The notes: generated by a model from the sequence alone, not told the origin. Counted from the stretch's first letter, positions 11,257-19,690 are shown. The stretch: 64,000 nucleotides of DNA from Candidatus Nanopelagicales bacterium (GCA_017848795.1 JAFIHG010000018.1:43838-107837), one strand, 5' to 3'. A program made the numbers and translations.

Positions 11257-11873
11257 GCATGATCACCGGGGGCGGGTACGGCCAGACCGGCGGGCCCGCG
11301 CCGCGCTCGCGCGCACTGACGGTCACTCTCGTGGTGCTCGGCGCCATCGTGCTGTTCGGCGCCGGCGTGGCGCTCTCGTGGTTCCTGCGGGGCGGCAACG
11401 GCGGCGGCGGCGCGGCAGGGCCGACCTCGGGAGCCTCCCCGACGTGCGTCGCGACGACCACCGTCCCGGGCGTCGGGTTGCCCAAGCCGGGCACGGTGTC
11501 GATCAACGTCTACAACGCGACGGACCGTACCGGGCTCGCGGCCAGCACGGCCGGCGTACTGAAGGGCCGCGGTTTCACCGTCGGCGAGATCGCCAACGAC
11601 CCGCTCGGCAAGACCGTGAGGCCGAGCGCCGAGCTGCGGTACGGACCCAAGGGCGAGCAGAACGCCAAGCTGCTCTCCTTCTACATCCCGGGCGCCAAGC
11701 TCGTGCAGGACGACCGTACGGATGCGTCGGTCGACGTCGTGCTGGGCGAGAAGTTCAAGGCCGTCCGGTCGCCGGCGCAGGTGCAGAAGGCGCTCACCAC
11801 CCCGGTCGTGACCAGGTCCGGCCCCGGCTGCAGCTCGTCGCCGGCGGCGCCGCCGGCCAGCGCCAGCCCCTGA
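11253..11873 (+). CDS. LytR C-terminal domain-containing membrane protein
   Basis: 206 residues. A short cytoplasmic N-terminus precedes one transmembrane helix (about 22-46), a Gly-rich linker and a LytR_C domain (VSINVYNATDRTGLA ... VDVVLG), which in LytR-CpsA-Psr ligases follows the catalytic domain but here stands alone outside the membrane. A role in envelope assembly or in modulating cell-wall glycopolymer ligases is inferred. GTG at 11253 overlaps the preceding stop and has GGGGAG upstream. The gene is translationally coupled to its VapB-like neighbour. Confidence 0.75.
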   Translation: MSMITGGGYGQTGGPAPRSRALTVTLVVLGAIVLFGAGVALSWFLRGGNGGGGAAGPTSGASPTCVATTTVPGVGLPKPGTVSINVYNATDRTGLAASTAGVLKGRGFTVGEIANDPLGKTVRPSAELRYGPKGEQNAKLLSFYIPGAKLVQDDRTDASVDVVLGEKFKAVRSPAQVQKALTTPVVTRSGPGCSSSPAAPPASASP

Positions 11874-11875
11874 GC

Positions 11876-12133
11876 GTGCGCGTCACGATCCGGGTACGAC
11901 CCGGCGCGTCGCGCACGAAGGTCGGAGGCCGGTACGGCGACGCGCTCGTCGTCGCGGTCAACGCTCCTGCCGTCGACGGTCGGGCGACCGCCGCAGCGCT
12001 CGCAGCCCTCGCCGATGCGGTCGGCGTACGTGCCCGCGACGTGCGGCTGGTGACCGGCGCGACCTCCCGTACCAAGGTCGTCGAGCTGCCCGACGAGTGC
12101 CGCGCGACCGTCGCGGCGCTGCGCGACGCGTGA
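11876..12133 (+). CDS. DUF167 (YggU) family protein
   Basis: 85 residues, the typical size of this small alpha/beta fold. The hallmark RVRPGASRTKVGG and the KVVELP end are visible. The biochemical function is unknown. It begins with GTG 2 nt after the LytR_C stop and is probably co-transcribed. The frame is open far upstream, but only this stretch matches the family. Confidence 0.8.
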   Translation: MRVTIRVRPGASRTKVGGRYGDALVVAVNAPAVDGRATAAALAALADAVGVRARDVRLVTGATSRTKVVELPDECRATVAALRDA

Positions 12134-12206
12134 CGGCCCGCCTCCTGTCGTACAAGGGATGCTGGCCCGTGCTGCTCGTGCCCGGGGGTCCCGCCCGTAC
12201 CACGTT

Positions 12207-12238
12207 TTCTTGACTCGTTCCAGAAACGGTGATGGGCT
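12207..12238 (+). promoter_or_regulatory. FurA-type autoregulatory promoter/operator
   Basis: An AT-richer island reads TTCTTGACTCGTTCCAGAA and continues to 12229. It closely resembles the mycobacterial furA operator (TCTTGACTxATTCCAGAA, from memory). TTGACT at 12210-12215 is a -35 box; 17 nt on, TGGGCT (12233-12238) is a weak -10, ending 6 nt before the GTG of the furA-like gene, so the transcript would be leaderless. Repressor binding over -35 would give autoregulation. Confidence 0.6.
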
Positions 12239-12244
12239 GGGGGT

Positions 12245-12691
12245 GTGACCGAGCTTTCGACCGCCGCGCCGCCGACCTTCGAGGGTCTGCTGCGCGACGC
12301 CGGCCTGCGCGTGACCGCCCCGCGCCTGGCGGTGCTCGCCGAGGTACACGCCGCCCCGCACAGCGATGTCGACACCGTGGTCCGCGCCGTACGCGACCGG
12401 CTCGGCAGGGTCTCGACGCAGGCGGTCTACGACGTGCTGCGCGCCCTGACCGACGCCGGCTTGCTCCGCCGGATCGAGCCGGCCGGCTCCCCTGCCCGGT
12501 ACGAGGCGCGGGTGCGCGACAACCACCACCACGTGGTGTGCCGCCGCTGCGGCGCGATCGGGGACGTCGACTGCGCCACCGGTGCCGCCCCGTGCCTGGA
12601 GGCGAGCGACCCGCAGGGATTCCTCATCGACGAGGCCGAGGTGACCTACTGGGGACTCTGCCCGGCGTGCCAGGCCAGCGGCGGTTCGTGA
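12245..12691 (+). CDS. furA: Fur family transcriptional regulator, FurA/CatR-like
   Basis: 148 residues. An N-terminal winged helix (about 10-85) is followed by a dimerisation domain with metal-binding [10 protein letters not shown] and a C-terminal CPAC. The CxxC pairs and His cluster match peroxide-sensing actinobacterial FurA/CatR, which repress catalase-peroxidase genes. The upstream operator-like element supports self-repression. No katG or other catalase follows; the next gene is a convergent DUF1990 gene, so the regulon lies elsewhere. A zinc- or iron-sensing role cannot be excluded. Confidence 0.8.
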   Translation: MTELSTAAPPTFEGLLRDAGLRVTAPRLAVLAEVHAAPHSDVDTVVRAVRDRLGRVSTQAVYDVLRALTDAGLLRRIEPAGSPARYEARVRDNHHHVVCRRCGAIGDVDCATGAAPCLEASDPQGFLIDEAEVTYWGLCPACQASGGS

Positions 12692-12785
12692 TCGGGAGAA
12701 CGGAACGGCCGGCTGGCAGCGTTGGGCAACAACCCAGGCCCCCGAACTCGCTAGCGCGGCCGCTGAGAAGGCCTCGTACTACCGC

Positions 12786-13361
12786 TCATGGTCGAGTGCG
12801 GAGCAGGGCCGTCACGTAGGCGTCGTTGCTGCGACGCACCATCCGGCGGGTGAGCGGCCCGCCGGAGCGCGCGAGCAGGGCGGACAGCCGGCTCACCGCG
12901 CGCAAGTGGAACCACACCGTGCCGTCGGCGTCGAGCTCGACGAGGAACTCCTCCCGGCCGCATTCGACGTGGCCGGGAAGTGTCAGGTAGGAGAAGCCGA
13001 TACGGGTTTCACCCGCGTGAACCTCCTGCACCCGGCATGCCATCGCAAGGTGCAGCGGGCCGAGGTGCGGACCAAGTGCCACGTCAGCGTCCGGCGTCGC
13101 GCGCCCCTCCGGTGACAGCACGGCCAGCCCTGACCCGCGGTGCATCTGCCAGCAAAGGACGGCCTGGCCGTACCGCTGCAGGTCCTGCGGCCCGGAACCC
13201 AGGCGTGCCCGCCGGATCGTCAGGTCGAACCCCGGAGGCTGGCCGCCGTCGATGACCGCGGACGGCGCGTCCGGCTGCTGTGCGCGTGCCGCCGACAGCG
13301 CCCGCCGCAGCGGCCGCTCGCCCAGCCCGATCTCCACGCGGCTCACCTTGCCACCCGGCAC
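12786..13361 (-). CDS. DUF1990 family protein
   Basis: 191 residues. The FSYLTLPGHVECGREEF segment is diagnostic of DUF1990, a family of small soluble proteins of the START-like fold of unknown function. No signal peptide. Start choice is uncertain: in-frame GTGs at 13361, 13346 and 13337 all lack a strong ribosome-binding site. It is convergent with furA and separated from it by a 94-nt gap with no recognisable signal. Confidence 0.7.
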   Translation of the reverse strand: MPGGKVSRVEIGLGERPLRRALSAARAQQPDAPSAVIDGGQPPGFDLTIRRARLGSGPQDLQRYGQAVLCWQMHRGSGLAVLSPEGRATPDADVALGPHLGPLHLAMACRVQEVHAGETRIGFSYLTLPGHVECGREEFLVELDADGTVWFHLRAVSRLSALLARSGGPLTRRMVRRSNDAYVTALLRTRP

Positions 13362-13484
13362 GTCGAGCCGCAGGGGCGCGGTTCACGCCCGCGCCCGCGC
13401 GCTGGGAGCCGACATCCGCATGCCCGCAGGTTGACCTCGACGCCGCGCACCTGTCCTCGTGACGACACGATGCGGACTGACCAT

Positions 13485-13587
13485 GATCAGGAGAACGAAC
13501 GTGCAGTCGTAGGGCCAGGACGTCGCCCGATCCGTGCTCGCCAGCAGCGGCTGGCGACGGCAGCACTACGTGTTGGTTCTCCTGATC
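13485..13587. repeat. imperfect inverted repeat
   Basis: GATCAGGAGAACGAAC (13485-13500) pairs with GTTGGTTCTCCTGATC (13572-13587), with one mismatch. The 71-nt interior includes a small hairpin around CGCCAGCAGCGGCTGGCG. The stretch 13362-13920 holds no intact gene; apart from this repeat and the transposase fragment I see nothing in it. Confidence 0.45.
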
Positions 13588-13670
13588 TTGCCTGCGCCGC
13601 CCCGTGGTGGAGGATCGGTGATCGTCGTGGGTGGGTGCTGCGGCACGCATCCGGATACTTGACGGGTGGG

Positions 13671-13778
13671 ACGGAACACTACGAGGTTGCGATGCTGCGG
13701 GCGGACCGCGGACGTCACGAGCAGGCCCTGGTAGCCGTCGCGATGCAGTTGATGACCGACCGCCTGGGACGGGGCCAC
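13671..13778 (+). pseudogene. fragment resembling the C-terminus of an IS110-family transposase
   Basis: One frame encodes HYEVAML...GRHEQALVAVA, which resembles the C-terminal region of IS110/IS116-type DEDD transposases (usually G-K-x-H-x-x-ALVAVxRKLL). Nothing else of such an enzyme is present and the frame is soon lost, so this would be a short relic. The similarity is from memory over about 30 residues. The adjacent duplicated tRNA end makes a mobile-element scar plausible. Confidence 0.35.
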
Positions 13779-13920
13779 TGCCTCGTCGTGGGAACCGGTG
13801 GTGGCAGACCCACACGCGCCAGGCGCTCGTCGTCATCAAGCAGCGCGACCCGGTCGAGATCGCCTCTCCAGCGCCACAGATCGCGCAGCAGGGCGTGATC
13901 AGGCGGCCTCTCCACGGCAG

Positions 13921-13986
13921 AAGCAGTTGAGGGACCCCGGGAAAGAGCACCCGGGATCCCTCAACTGCTTGGCGGTGGCGGTGGGA
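13921..13986. repeat. 66-bp direct repeat, copy 1 (hairpin plus duplicated tRNA-Ser 3' end)
   Basis: Identical over 66 bp to 14040-14105, with a 119-bp period. It holds a hairpin with 21-bp arms (13921-13941 / 13950-13970, one G-U in RNA) and the last 17 nt of tRNA-Ser(CGA) including CCA. This copy is not attached to a tRNA body, so it is a truncated duplicate of the tRNA 3' end. Confidence 0.9.
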
Positions 13987-14039
13987 ACCGTCGGGGCTCC
14001 TTCGTCGCCCCTCCTCCCAAATCCCGCAGCGTCGTCATC

Positions 14040-14088
14040 AAGCAGTTGAGGGACCCCGGGAAAGAGCACCCGGGATCCCTCAACTGCT
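14040..14088 (-). terminator. strong hairpin terminator of tRNA-Ser(CGA)
   Basis: On the minus strand, immediately after CCA, a 21-bp stem (AGCAGTTGAGGGATCCCGGG with its complement) encloses an 8-nt loop. There is no long U-tract, as usual for actinobacterial hairpin terminators. Confidence 0.6.
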
Positions 14089-14105
14089 TGGCGGTGGCGG
14101 TGGGA
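14040..14105. repeat. 66-bp direct repeat, copy 2 (native tRNA-Ser end and terminator)
   Basis: Exact copy of 13921-13986. Here the right-hand end continues into the intact tRNA-Ser(CGA), so this is probably the original copy. The hairpin at 14040-14089 is the likely transcription terminator of the tRNA on the minus strand. Confidence 0.9.
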
Positions 14106-14176
14106 TTTGAACCCACGGAGGCTTGCACCTCACACGCTTTCGAGGCGTGCTCCTTCGGCCGCTCGGACACGCCACC
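14089..14176 (-). tRNA. tRNA-Ser (anticodon CGA), CCA encoded
   Basis: The acceptor stem GGTGGCG pairs with CGCCACC, discriminator G, followed by a templated CCA. The anticodon loop CTCGAAA gives CGA (UCG codons), with a class II variable arm. Its 3' terminal 17 nt are duplicated 119 bp downstream. Confidence 0.95.
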
Positions 14177-14300
14177 GCGGGAGAGGATACGGCAGGGCGG
14201 CCGCGGGACCGAAACACGCTGCACAGAACCGCGGTGGAACGGAACTGTGGTTCGATCTTCCGGCCACCGGTCGCCGTGCTGGTCGCAGGACGGAGCATCG

Positions 14301-16034
14301 ATGACGATCGAGTCGCCGGGCGAGCCCGCGAGTCTCGACGACGAGATCGCCGCGCCCGCTGCGGTGGAGGTCCCCGGGCCTGTCGACCGCATCGGTCGCG
14401 TACGCCGGTACGCGCACCGGTTCACCTACCTCGGGCTGGTGGGATCCGTCGTGGGGTTCTTCGCCGCGATGACACCGTCGCTGCTGCCGCGACCGCCGCT
14501 GTACCAAGGATTGATCGCCGGCATCGGGGCGGTGTTCGGGTACGGCATCGGGACGCTGCTCAGCTGGGTCGTACGCCGGCTCGGTGTCCCGGAGGTCCCG
14601 CGGGCCGGGAAGCGGGTCGCGTGGCGTGTCCTGGCCTTCGCCGGTCCGGTCGCGTGCGCGGCGATCCTGGTCGCCGGAGGGATCTGGCAGAACGAGGTAC
14701 GCGAGCTGGTCGGCGAGCCGACCGAGCCGACCCTCGTGCTCGCGGTCGTTGTGGTCGGGCCGCTGTTCGCACTGCTCGTCCTCGCGGTGAGCCGCGCGCT
14801 GCGCCGCCTCACCGCCTGGGTCGACCGGCAGTTCGCGCGGGTCGTACCGCGCTGGGTGGCGAACGTGCTCGGGCTCGTGGCCGTGGTCCTGGTGCTCTAC
14901 TGGCTGGCCGCGGGGATCCTGTTCAAGGTGCTGGTGACCACCGCGGACAACCTCTACGCGGGAACGAACGCGACGACCCCCAGCGGCGTACGCCCGCCCA
15001 CCGCCCCGCAACGGTCGGGCAGCCCGGCCTCGCTCGCGGCGTGGGACACCCTCGGGCGCCAGGGCCGCGGCTTCGTCGGGAGCGGCCCCCGCCGCGGTGA
15101 ACTGGCGGCGTTCTCCGGCCGGCCCGCCCAGGAACCGATCCGGGTGTACGTCGGACTCGACACCGCCCCCAGCGCCCGCGACCGTGCCGCGATCGCCGTA
15201 CAGGAACTCGAACGCACCGGTGCCTTCGAGCGCCCGGTGCTCGTCGTCGCGGGCACGACAGGGACCGGATGGCTCGAGCCGCAGACCGTCGACGAGCTCG
15301 AGTACCTCTGGAACGGCGACACCGCGATCGTCGGCATGCAGTACTCGTTCCTGCCGAGCTGGATCTCGTTCCTCGTGGACAAGGACCGCGCCTCGGAGGC
15401 AGGGGTGGCGCTCTTCGACGCGGTGTACGACAAGTGGTCGACGCTGCCCCCGGAGCACCGGCCCAAGCTGATCGCGTACGGGCTGAGCCTGGGCTCGTTC
15501 TCGATGCAGTCGGCGTTCGCCAGCGCCACCGACCTCGCCACCCGTACCGACGGCGCGCTGTTCGTCGGCACGCCGAACTTCACCCAACCCTGGGGCGCGA
15601 TCACCGCCGACCGGGACGCGGGAAGTCCGCAGTGGCAGCCGGTGTACCAGGGCGGCGCGCAGGTACGTTTCGGCGCGGACCCGGCCGACCTGGCGCGCCC
15701 CACCGGGCCGTGGCCGCAGCCGCGGGTGGTCTACCTGCAGCACGGCTCGGACCCGGTGGTCTGGTGGAGTCCGGACCTGATGACCCGGCAGCCGGGCTGG
15801 CTGTCCGAACCGCGTGCCCCGGACGTCTCATCGCGTACGCGCTGGTACCCGTTCGTCACCTTCGTGCAGGTCACCGTCGACCAGTTCTTCGGCACGGACG
15901 TGCCGAACGGGCACGGGCACAACTACCCGAGCGCGATCGTCGGGGCCTGGCAGGCGGTCGTGCCGGCACCGCACGTCACGGCCGCCCAGCAGGAACGGCT
16001 GCAGGCGAGGATCGACGCGATGCCGATCGACTAG
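14301..16034 (+). CDS. DUF2319-type membrane alpha/beta hydrolase
   Basis: 577 residues. The N-terminal half has about four to five membrane helices (about 40-60, 75-95, 115-135, 150-170, 195-215), corresponding to the Abhydrolase_9 N-terminal domain. The C-terminal half is an alpha/beta hydrolase domain with the nucleophile elbow GLSLGSFS and a late His in GHGHNY. The catalytic domain is probably extracytoplasmic. The substrate is unknown; lipid ester hydrolysis is a guess. ATG at 14301 follows GGACGGAG; the frame upstream runs back through the tRNA and is not coding. Confidence 0.8.
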   Translation: MTIESPGEPASLDDEIAAPAAVEVPGPVDRIGRVRRYAHRFTYLGLVGSVVGFFAAMTPSLLPRPPLYQGLIAGIGAVFGYGIGTLLSWVVRRLGVPEVPRAGKRVAWRVLAFAGPVACAAILVAGGIWQNEVRELVGEPTEPTLVLAVVVVGPLFALLVLAVSRALRRLTAWVDRQFARVVPRWVANVLGLVAVVLVLYWLAAGILFKVLVTTADNLYAGTNATTPSGVRPPTAPQRSGSPASLAAWDTLGRQGRGFVGSGPRRGELAAFSGRPAQEPIRVYVGLDTAPSARDRAAIAVQELERTGAFERPVLVVAGTTGTGWLEPQTVDELEYLWNGDTAIVGMQYSFLPSWISFLVDKDRASEAGVALFDAVYDKWSTLPPEHRPKLIAYGLSLGSFSMQSAFASATDLATRTDGALFVGTPNFTQPWGAITADRDAGSPQWQPVYQGGAQVRFGADPADLARPTGPWPQPRVVYLQHGSDPVVWWSPDLMTRQPGWLSEPRAPDVSSRTRWYPFVTFVQVTVDQFFGTDVPNGHGHNYPSAIVGAWQAVVPAPHVTAAQQERLQARIDAMPID

Positions 16035-16040
16035 CCGGCC

Positions 16041-16763
16041 TCACGCGAGCATGAGGAACAGCACGCCCAACCCGTTCAGCGCCCAGTGCGCGACGACCGG
16101 TGCGAGCAGGCTGTGCGCGCGGCGCCGCAGCTCGCAGAACACCAACCCGCCGGCGAAGGTGAGGGCGAGGGTGCCCGCGACCCGCAGCGCGGTCGCGGCG
16201 AGACCCACGCCGGCGTCGGTCGCCGCCCGGTCCGCCGCGAGGTTGGCGGCACTGCCCGACAGTGCCGGCAGCAGGTGCCAGACCGCGAACAGCAGCGACG
16301 AGATCACCACCGCCCGCCGGCTTGTCGTGTGCCGGTGCAGCAGGGCCAGCAGCACACCGCGGAACGCGAGCTCCTCCGGGATCGCCGTGGCGAGCGGGAT
16401 CACCACCAGGACGGTGAACGCCGCGGCCGGCCACGGCTGGTCGACCGGGTCGGCGTTCGCCCGTACCGCAGGGACCAGCAGCACGACGCCGTACAGCAGA
16501 GCCAGCGCGGTGCTTGCGCCGAGCCCCCAGCGCAACCCGCGCGCGTACGTCCAGTGCGACAGACCCAGGTGGGCCGGGCGCATCCCGGCCCGGTGTGCGA
16601 CGACGAGCAGCGTGAGCGTGACAGCGATGCCGATCAGAACATCCGCGTGCGGGAAGAGCCGGTTCGCGAGGTAGTTGGCCAGCGCGAGCAGCAGCAGGCT
16701 GACCGACAGCGGCCAGTGGTGGCGGGTGAGGCGGACGCGGCGGTGCAGCCGCAGCGCACTCAT
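16041..16763 (-). CDS. CPBP family intramembrane glutamic endopeptidase
   Basis: 240 residues with about seven hydrophobic segments. The CPBP/Abi (Rce1-like) signatures are visible: EELAFRG with the paired glutamates and arginine, and AVWHLL with the catalytic-site His. These enzymes cleave membrane-embedded substrates or process prenylated or bacteriocin-related proteins; the substrate here is unknown. ATG at 16763 overlaps the tadA stop by ATGA, so it is translationally coupled to tadA. Confidence 0.85.
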   Translation of the reverse strand: MSALRLHRRVRLTRHHWPLSVSLLLLALANYLANRLFPHADVLIGIAVTLTLLVVAHRAGMRPAHLGLSHWTYARGLRWGLGASTALALLYGVVLLVPAVRANADPVDQPWPAAAFTVLVVIPLATAIPEELAFRGVLLALLHRHTTSRRAVVISSLLFAVWHLLPALSGSAANLAADRAATDAGVGLAATALRVAGTLALTFAGGLVFCELRRRAHSLLAPVVAHWALNGLGVLFLMLA

Positions 16764-17221
16764 CGCCGGGCGGCGAAGAAGTCGCCCAGCACGGCGGCGC
16801 AGTCCGCCGCGAGGACGCCGGCGACCACCTCGGGGTGGTGGTTCAACCGGGGGTCACGCAACAGGTCCCACATCGAGCCGGCCGCGCCGTACTCCTCGTT
16901 CCAGGCGCCGAACACCAGCCGCTCGATGCGGGAGAGCCATGCGGCCGCGGCGCACATCGGGCACGGTTCGAGCGTGACGACCAGCGTCGTACCGGTGAGG
17001 CGCCAGGACCCGAGCGCGGCGGCCGCCCGGCGCAGCGCGACGACCTCGGCATGGGCGGTCGGGTCCTGGGTGCTCTCCCGGAGGTTGGTGCCGGTCGCCA
17101 GGACCTGCCCGCCGCCGTCCAGCACGAGCGCGGCGACGGGGACCTCGCCGGCGCCTGCCGCGTCCCGCGCGAGAGCGAGCGCATCGCGCATCACCGCCTC
17201 GTCCTCGGCGCGCACCTTCAC
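16760..17221 (-). CDS. tadA: tRNA(adenine34) deaminase
   Basis: 153 residues. It converts A34 to inosine in tRNA-Arg(ACG). The zinc and catalytic motifs are HAEVVAL (His plus proton-shuttling Glu) and PCPMCA (two Cys). Length and motif spacing are normal. The start is GTG at 17221. It lies 70 nt downstream of a tRNA-deaminase-associated protein gene and overlaps the CPBP protease gene by 4 nt. Confidence 0.93.
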   Translation of the reverse strand: MKVRAEDEAVMRDALALARDAAGAGEVPVAALVLDGGGQVLATGTNLRESTQDPTAHAEVVALRRAAAALGSWRLTGTTLVVTLEPCPMCAAAAWLSRIERLVFGAWNEEYGAAGSMWDLLRDPRLNHHPEVVAGVLAADCAAVLGDFFAARR

Positions 17222-17291
17222 CCGCAGATGGTCCCACCCGTACGCAGACCGCGCGGCGTCGCGCGATGCGCGGTCGCACCGCCGCGAGGGC

Positions 17292-17777
17292 TCAGTCCGG
17301 AAGCGCCTCCAAGGTGGCGTCGAACTGCTCGCCGAACCCGATCCGCGCCGCGATCCGCGCCAGCATCTCGTCCGGGTAGAGATCCAGATCGGCGCACAGC
17401 AGGTCCAGCTCGTCCGGTCCGACGCCGAGGTCCTCGAACATCCGCAGGTCGCCCGCGGGACGCGGTTCGTCGAGCTCGTCGCCCTCCGGCATCGGCAGCG
17501 CCAAGCGGTCCACGACCTCGTGTGCGAGCGGCCAGTCGTGGGCGGCCGTCACGTCCGACAGCAGGAGCCGGACCTCCTCGCCACGTACCCGCACCGCGAG
17601 GAAGAAGTCCTCGGCCACCGAGACGAAACCCAGGACCCCGGCCTCCCCGGGTTGGGCGCGCAGCACGGTGACGAGCGCGTCGAGCGACGACGTCGTACGG
17701 GCCGGCAGCGGGTCGACGAGCCACCGCCCCTCCTCGCGCCAGGCGGCCACCGCGAAGTCGAGCGCCTCGGTCTCCAT
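17292..17777 (-). CDS. tRNA adenosine deaminase-associated protein
   Basis: 161 residues, acidic, no membrane segment. It belongs to the actinobacterial family found next to tadA (motifs FAVAAWREEGRW, EDFFLAVRV and LDLYPDEML). The molecular role is unknown; a partner or regulator of TadA is inferred only from gene order. ATG at 17777 is preferred because GAGGG precedes it at a normal distance; GTG at 17789 is an alternative. It is divergent from upp, with about 125 nt between the starts. Confidence 0.75.
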   Translation of the reverse strand: METEALDFAVAAWREEGRWLVDPLPARTTSSLDALVTVLRAQPGEAGVLGFVSVAEDFFLAVRVRGEEVRLLLSDVTAAHDWPLAHEVVDRLALPMPEGDELDEPRPAGDLRMFEDLGVGPDELDLLCADLDLYPDEMLARIAARIGFGEQFDATLEALPD

Positions 17778-17891
17778 CGACACCCTCACCCTCGCCCGCT
17801 GCTGCCCGCCCGCTGGCCGCGCACCGCAACCCTGTCACAGCGCCGTCGGGCGCGGGTACCGGTTGCGGCGCCCGCTTTCGGCGCCGGCAGC

Positions 17892-17897
17892 TAGCCT
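17892..17897 (+). promoter_or_regulatory. -10 box of a leaderless upp promoter
   Basis: TAGCCT ends 6 nt before the GTG of upp with no ribosome-binding site between, the same geometry as other genes in this window. Confidence 0.5.
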
Positions 17898-17903
17898 CGG
17901 GCC

Positions 17904-18551
17904 GTGACCGGACTCGCGCTGCACGTCGCCGACCACCCGCTGGTGGCCCACAAGCTCACGACCCTGCGCGACGAGCGCACCGACTCGCCGACCTTCCGCC
18001 GGCTCGCCGACGAGCTCGTCACCCTGCTCGCGTACGAGGCGACCCGCGGCATCCGCGTCGAACCGGTCGACATCACGACGCCGGTCGCCCCGACGACAGG
18101 TGTCAAGCTCGCCGACCCGCGCCCGCTCGTGGTGCCGATCCTGCGCGCGGGGCTCGGGATGCTGGACGGGATGGTGCGCCTGCTGCCGACCGCCGAGGTC
18201 GGTTTCCTGGGGATGATCCGCGACGAGGCGACGTTGCAGGTGTCGACGTACGCCGACCGGGTACCCACCGACCTGTCGGGACGCCAGCTGTTCGTGCTGG
18301 ACCCGATGCTCGCCACCGGGGGCACGCTCGTCGACGCCGTCGACCTGCTCCTCGGCCGGGGTGCGACCGACGTGACGGCGATCTGCCTGCTCGCGGCGCC
18401 CGAGGGCGTGGCCCGGGTGCGCGCGGCGTACGACGACCGGCCGGTGCGGGTCACCGTCGTCACGGCCGGCCTCGACGAGCGGCTCAACGAGAAGGGCTAC
18501 ATCGTGCCCGGTCTCGGGGATGCGGGGGACCGGCTGTACGGCATCGTGTAG
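17904..18551 (+). CDS. upp: uracil phosphoribosyltransferase
   Basis: 215 residues, standard length. It salvages uracil with PRPP to UMP in the cytoplasm. Motifs are [14 protein letters not shown], the PRPP loop DPMLATGGT, and the uracil-binding C-terminal [12 protein letters not shown]. The GTG start is adjacent to a leaderless-type promoter. Confidence 0.95.
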   Translation: MTGLALHVADHPLVAHKLTTLRDERTDSPTFRRLADELVTLLAYEATRGIRVEPVDITTPVAPTTGVKLADPRPLVVPILRAGLGMLDGMVRLLPTAEVGFLGMIRDEATLQVSTYADRVPTDLSGRQLFVLDPMLATGGTLVDAVDLLLGRGATDVTAICLLAAPEGVARVRAAYDDRPVRVTVVTAGLDERLNEKGYIVPGLGDAGDRLYGIV

Positions 18552-18664
18552 CGCTGCCTCGTCCGTGCGGCCGGCCGCCGGGAACGGGCGGGAATGCGTC
18601 ACCTCGGGATATGGTTGAAGACTTGACTACCGGGGTTCACCGGTTCGAGACGAGGAGATCCGCC

Positions 18665-19639
18665 ATGCCAGCCGTCACTGTCGACGACCTCACTGCGCTG
18701 CCCCGTACCGAGCGGGTGGCAGCCGAGGCCGGTCACGCACGCCAGGTGATCTCGGTCACCGATGCGCCGCAGGGCTTCGAAGGGGAGGGGTTCCCCGTAC
18801 GCCGCGCCTTCGCCGGTGTCGCGAGCGAGCTGCTCGACCCGTTCATCCACATGGACCAGATGGGCGAGGTCGAGTACGCGCCCGGCGAGCCCAAGGGCAC
18901 GCCCTGGCACCCGCACCGCGGGTTCGAGACGGTCACGTACATCATCGACGGCGAGTTCATCCACCAGGACTCGCACGGTGGCGGTGGTCGCATCACCGAC
19001 GGTGACACGCAATGGATGACAGCGGGTTCCGGGCTGCTGCACATCGAGACGCCGCCGGAGGAACTCGTCATGAGCGGCGGGCTCTTCCACGGTCTGCAGC
19101 TGTGGGTCAACCTGCCGAGCGAGGCCAAGTGGTCGGCGCCGCGCTACCAGGACCTGCGCGCCGGCGGTGTCACGCTGCTCGCCTCGCCGGACGGCGGGTC
19201 GCTGCTGCGGGTGATCGCGGGTGACCTCTCCGGGCACACCGGACCCGGCTCCACGCACACCCCGATGACGATGATCCATGCGACGGTCAGCGCCGGGGCC
19301 GAGCTCACCCTGCCCTGGCGTGCCGACTTCAACGCGCTGGCGTACGTGCTCTCCGGCCAGGGCAGTGCCGGGCCCACGCGCGCACCGGTCCGTACCGGTC
19401 AGCTCGCGGTGTTCGGCCCCGGCCGCTCGCTCACGCTCGCGGCGGACGCGGCGCAGGAGAGCCGCAGCCCGCAGCTCGAGGTCGTACTGCTCGGCGGCAA
19501 GCCGATCCGCGAGCCGGTGGCCTGGATGGGCCCGTTCGTCATGAACACCAAGGCCGAACTGCTGCAGGCGTACGAGGACTTCCAGGCCGGCCGGCTCGGG
19601 CAGGTCCCGGCCGACGGCATCCAGCCCTTCCGTGCGTGA
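18665..19639 (+). CDS. pirin family protein
   Basis: 324 residues with two cupin domains. The N-terminal metal site is shown by HPHRGFETVTY and the later HIETPPEE. Pirins are cupin-fold proteins; some bacterial members have quercetinase activity and others affect pyruvate dehydrogenase, so the role is uncertain. ATG at 18665 follows GAGGAG. The gene converges on the desaturase gene; a 43-nt near-perfect hairpin separates their 3' ends. Confidence 0.88.
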   Translation: MPAVTVDDLTALPRTERVAAEAGHARQVISVTDAPQGFEGEGFPVRRAFAGVASELLDPFIHMDQMGEVEYAPGEPKGTPWHPHRGFETVTYIIDGEFIHQDSHGGGGRITDGDTQWMTAGSGLLHIETPPEELVMSGGLFHGLQLWVNLPSEAKWSAPRYQDLRAGGVTLLASPDGGSLLRVIAGDLSGHTGPGSTHTPMTMIHATVSAGAELTLPWRADFNALAYVLSGQGSAGPTRAPVRTGQLAVFGPGRSLTLAADAAQESRSPQLEVVLLGGKPIREPVAWMGPFVMNTKAELLQAYEDFQAGRLGQVPADGIQPFRA

Positions 19640-19647
19640 CGTGGGAT

Positions 19648-19690
19648 GAATGTGGCAGAAGTTCGTTCCGAACGAACTTTTGCCACATTC
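19648..19690. terminator. bidirectional hairpin between convergent genes
   Basis: A near-perfect palindrome: GAATGTGGCAGAAGTTCGTTC pairs with GAACGAACTTTTGCCACATTC with one G-A mismatch and a loop of one base. It begins 8 nt after the pirin stop and its right end overlaps the desaturase stop codon, so it is placed to terminate both transcripts. Confidence 0.7.
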
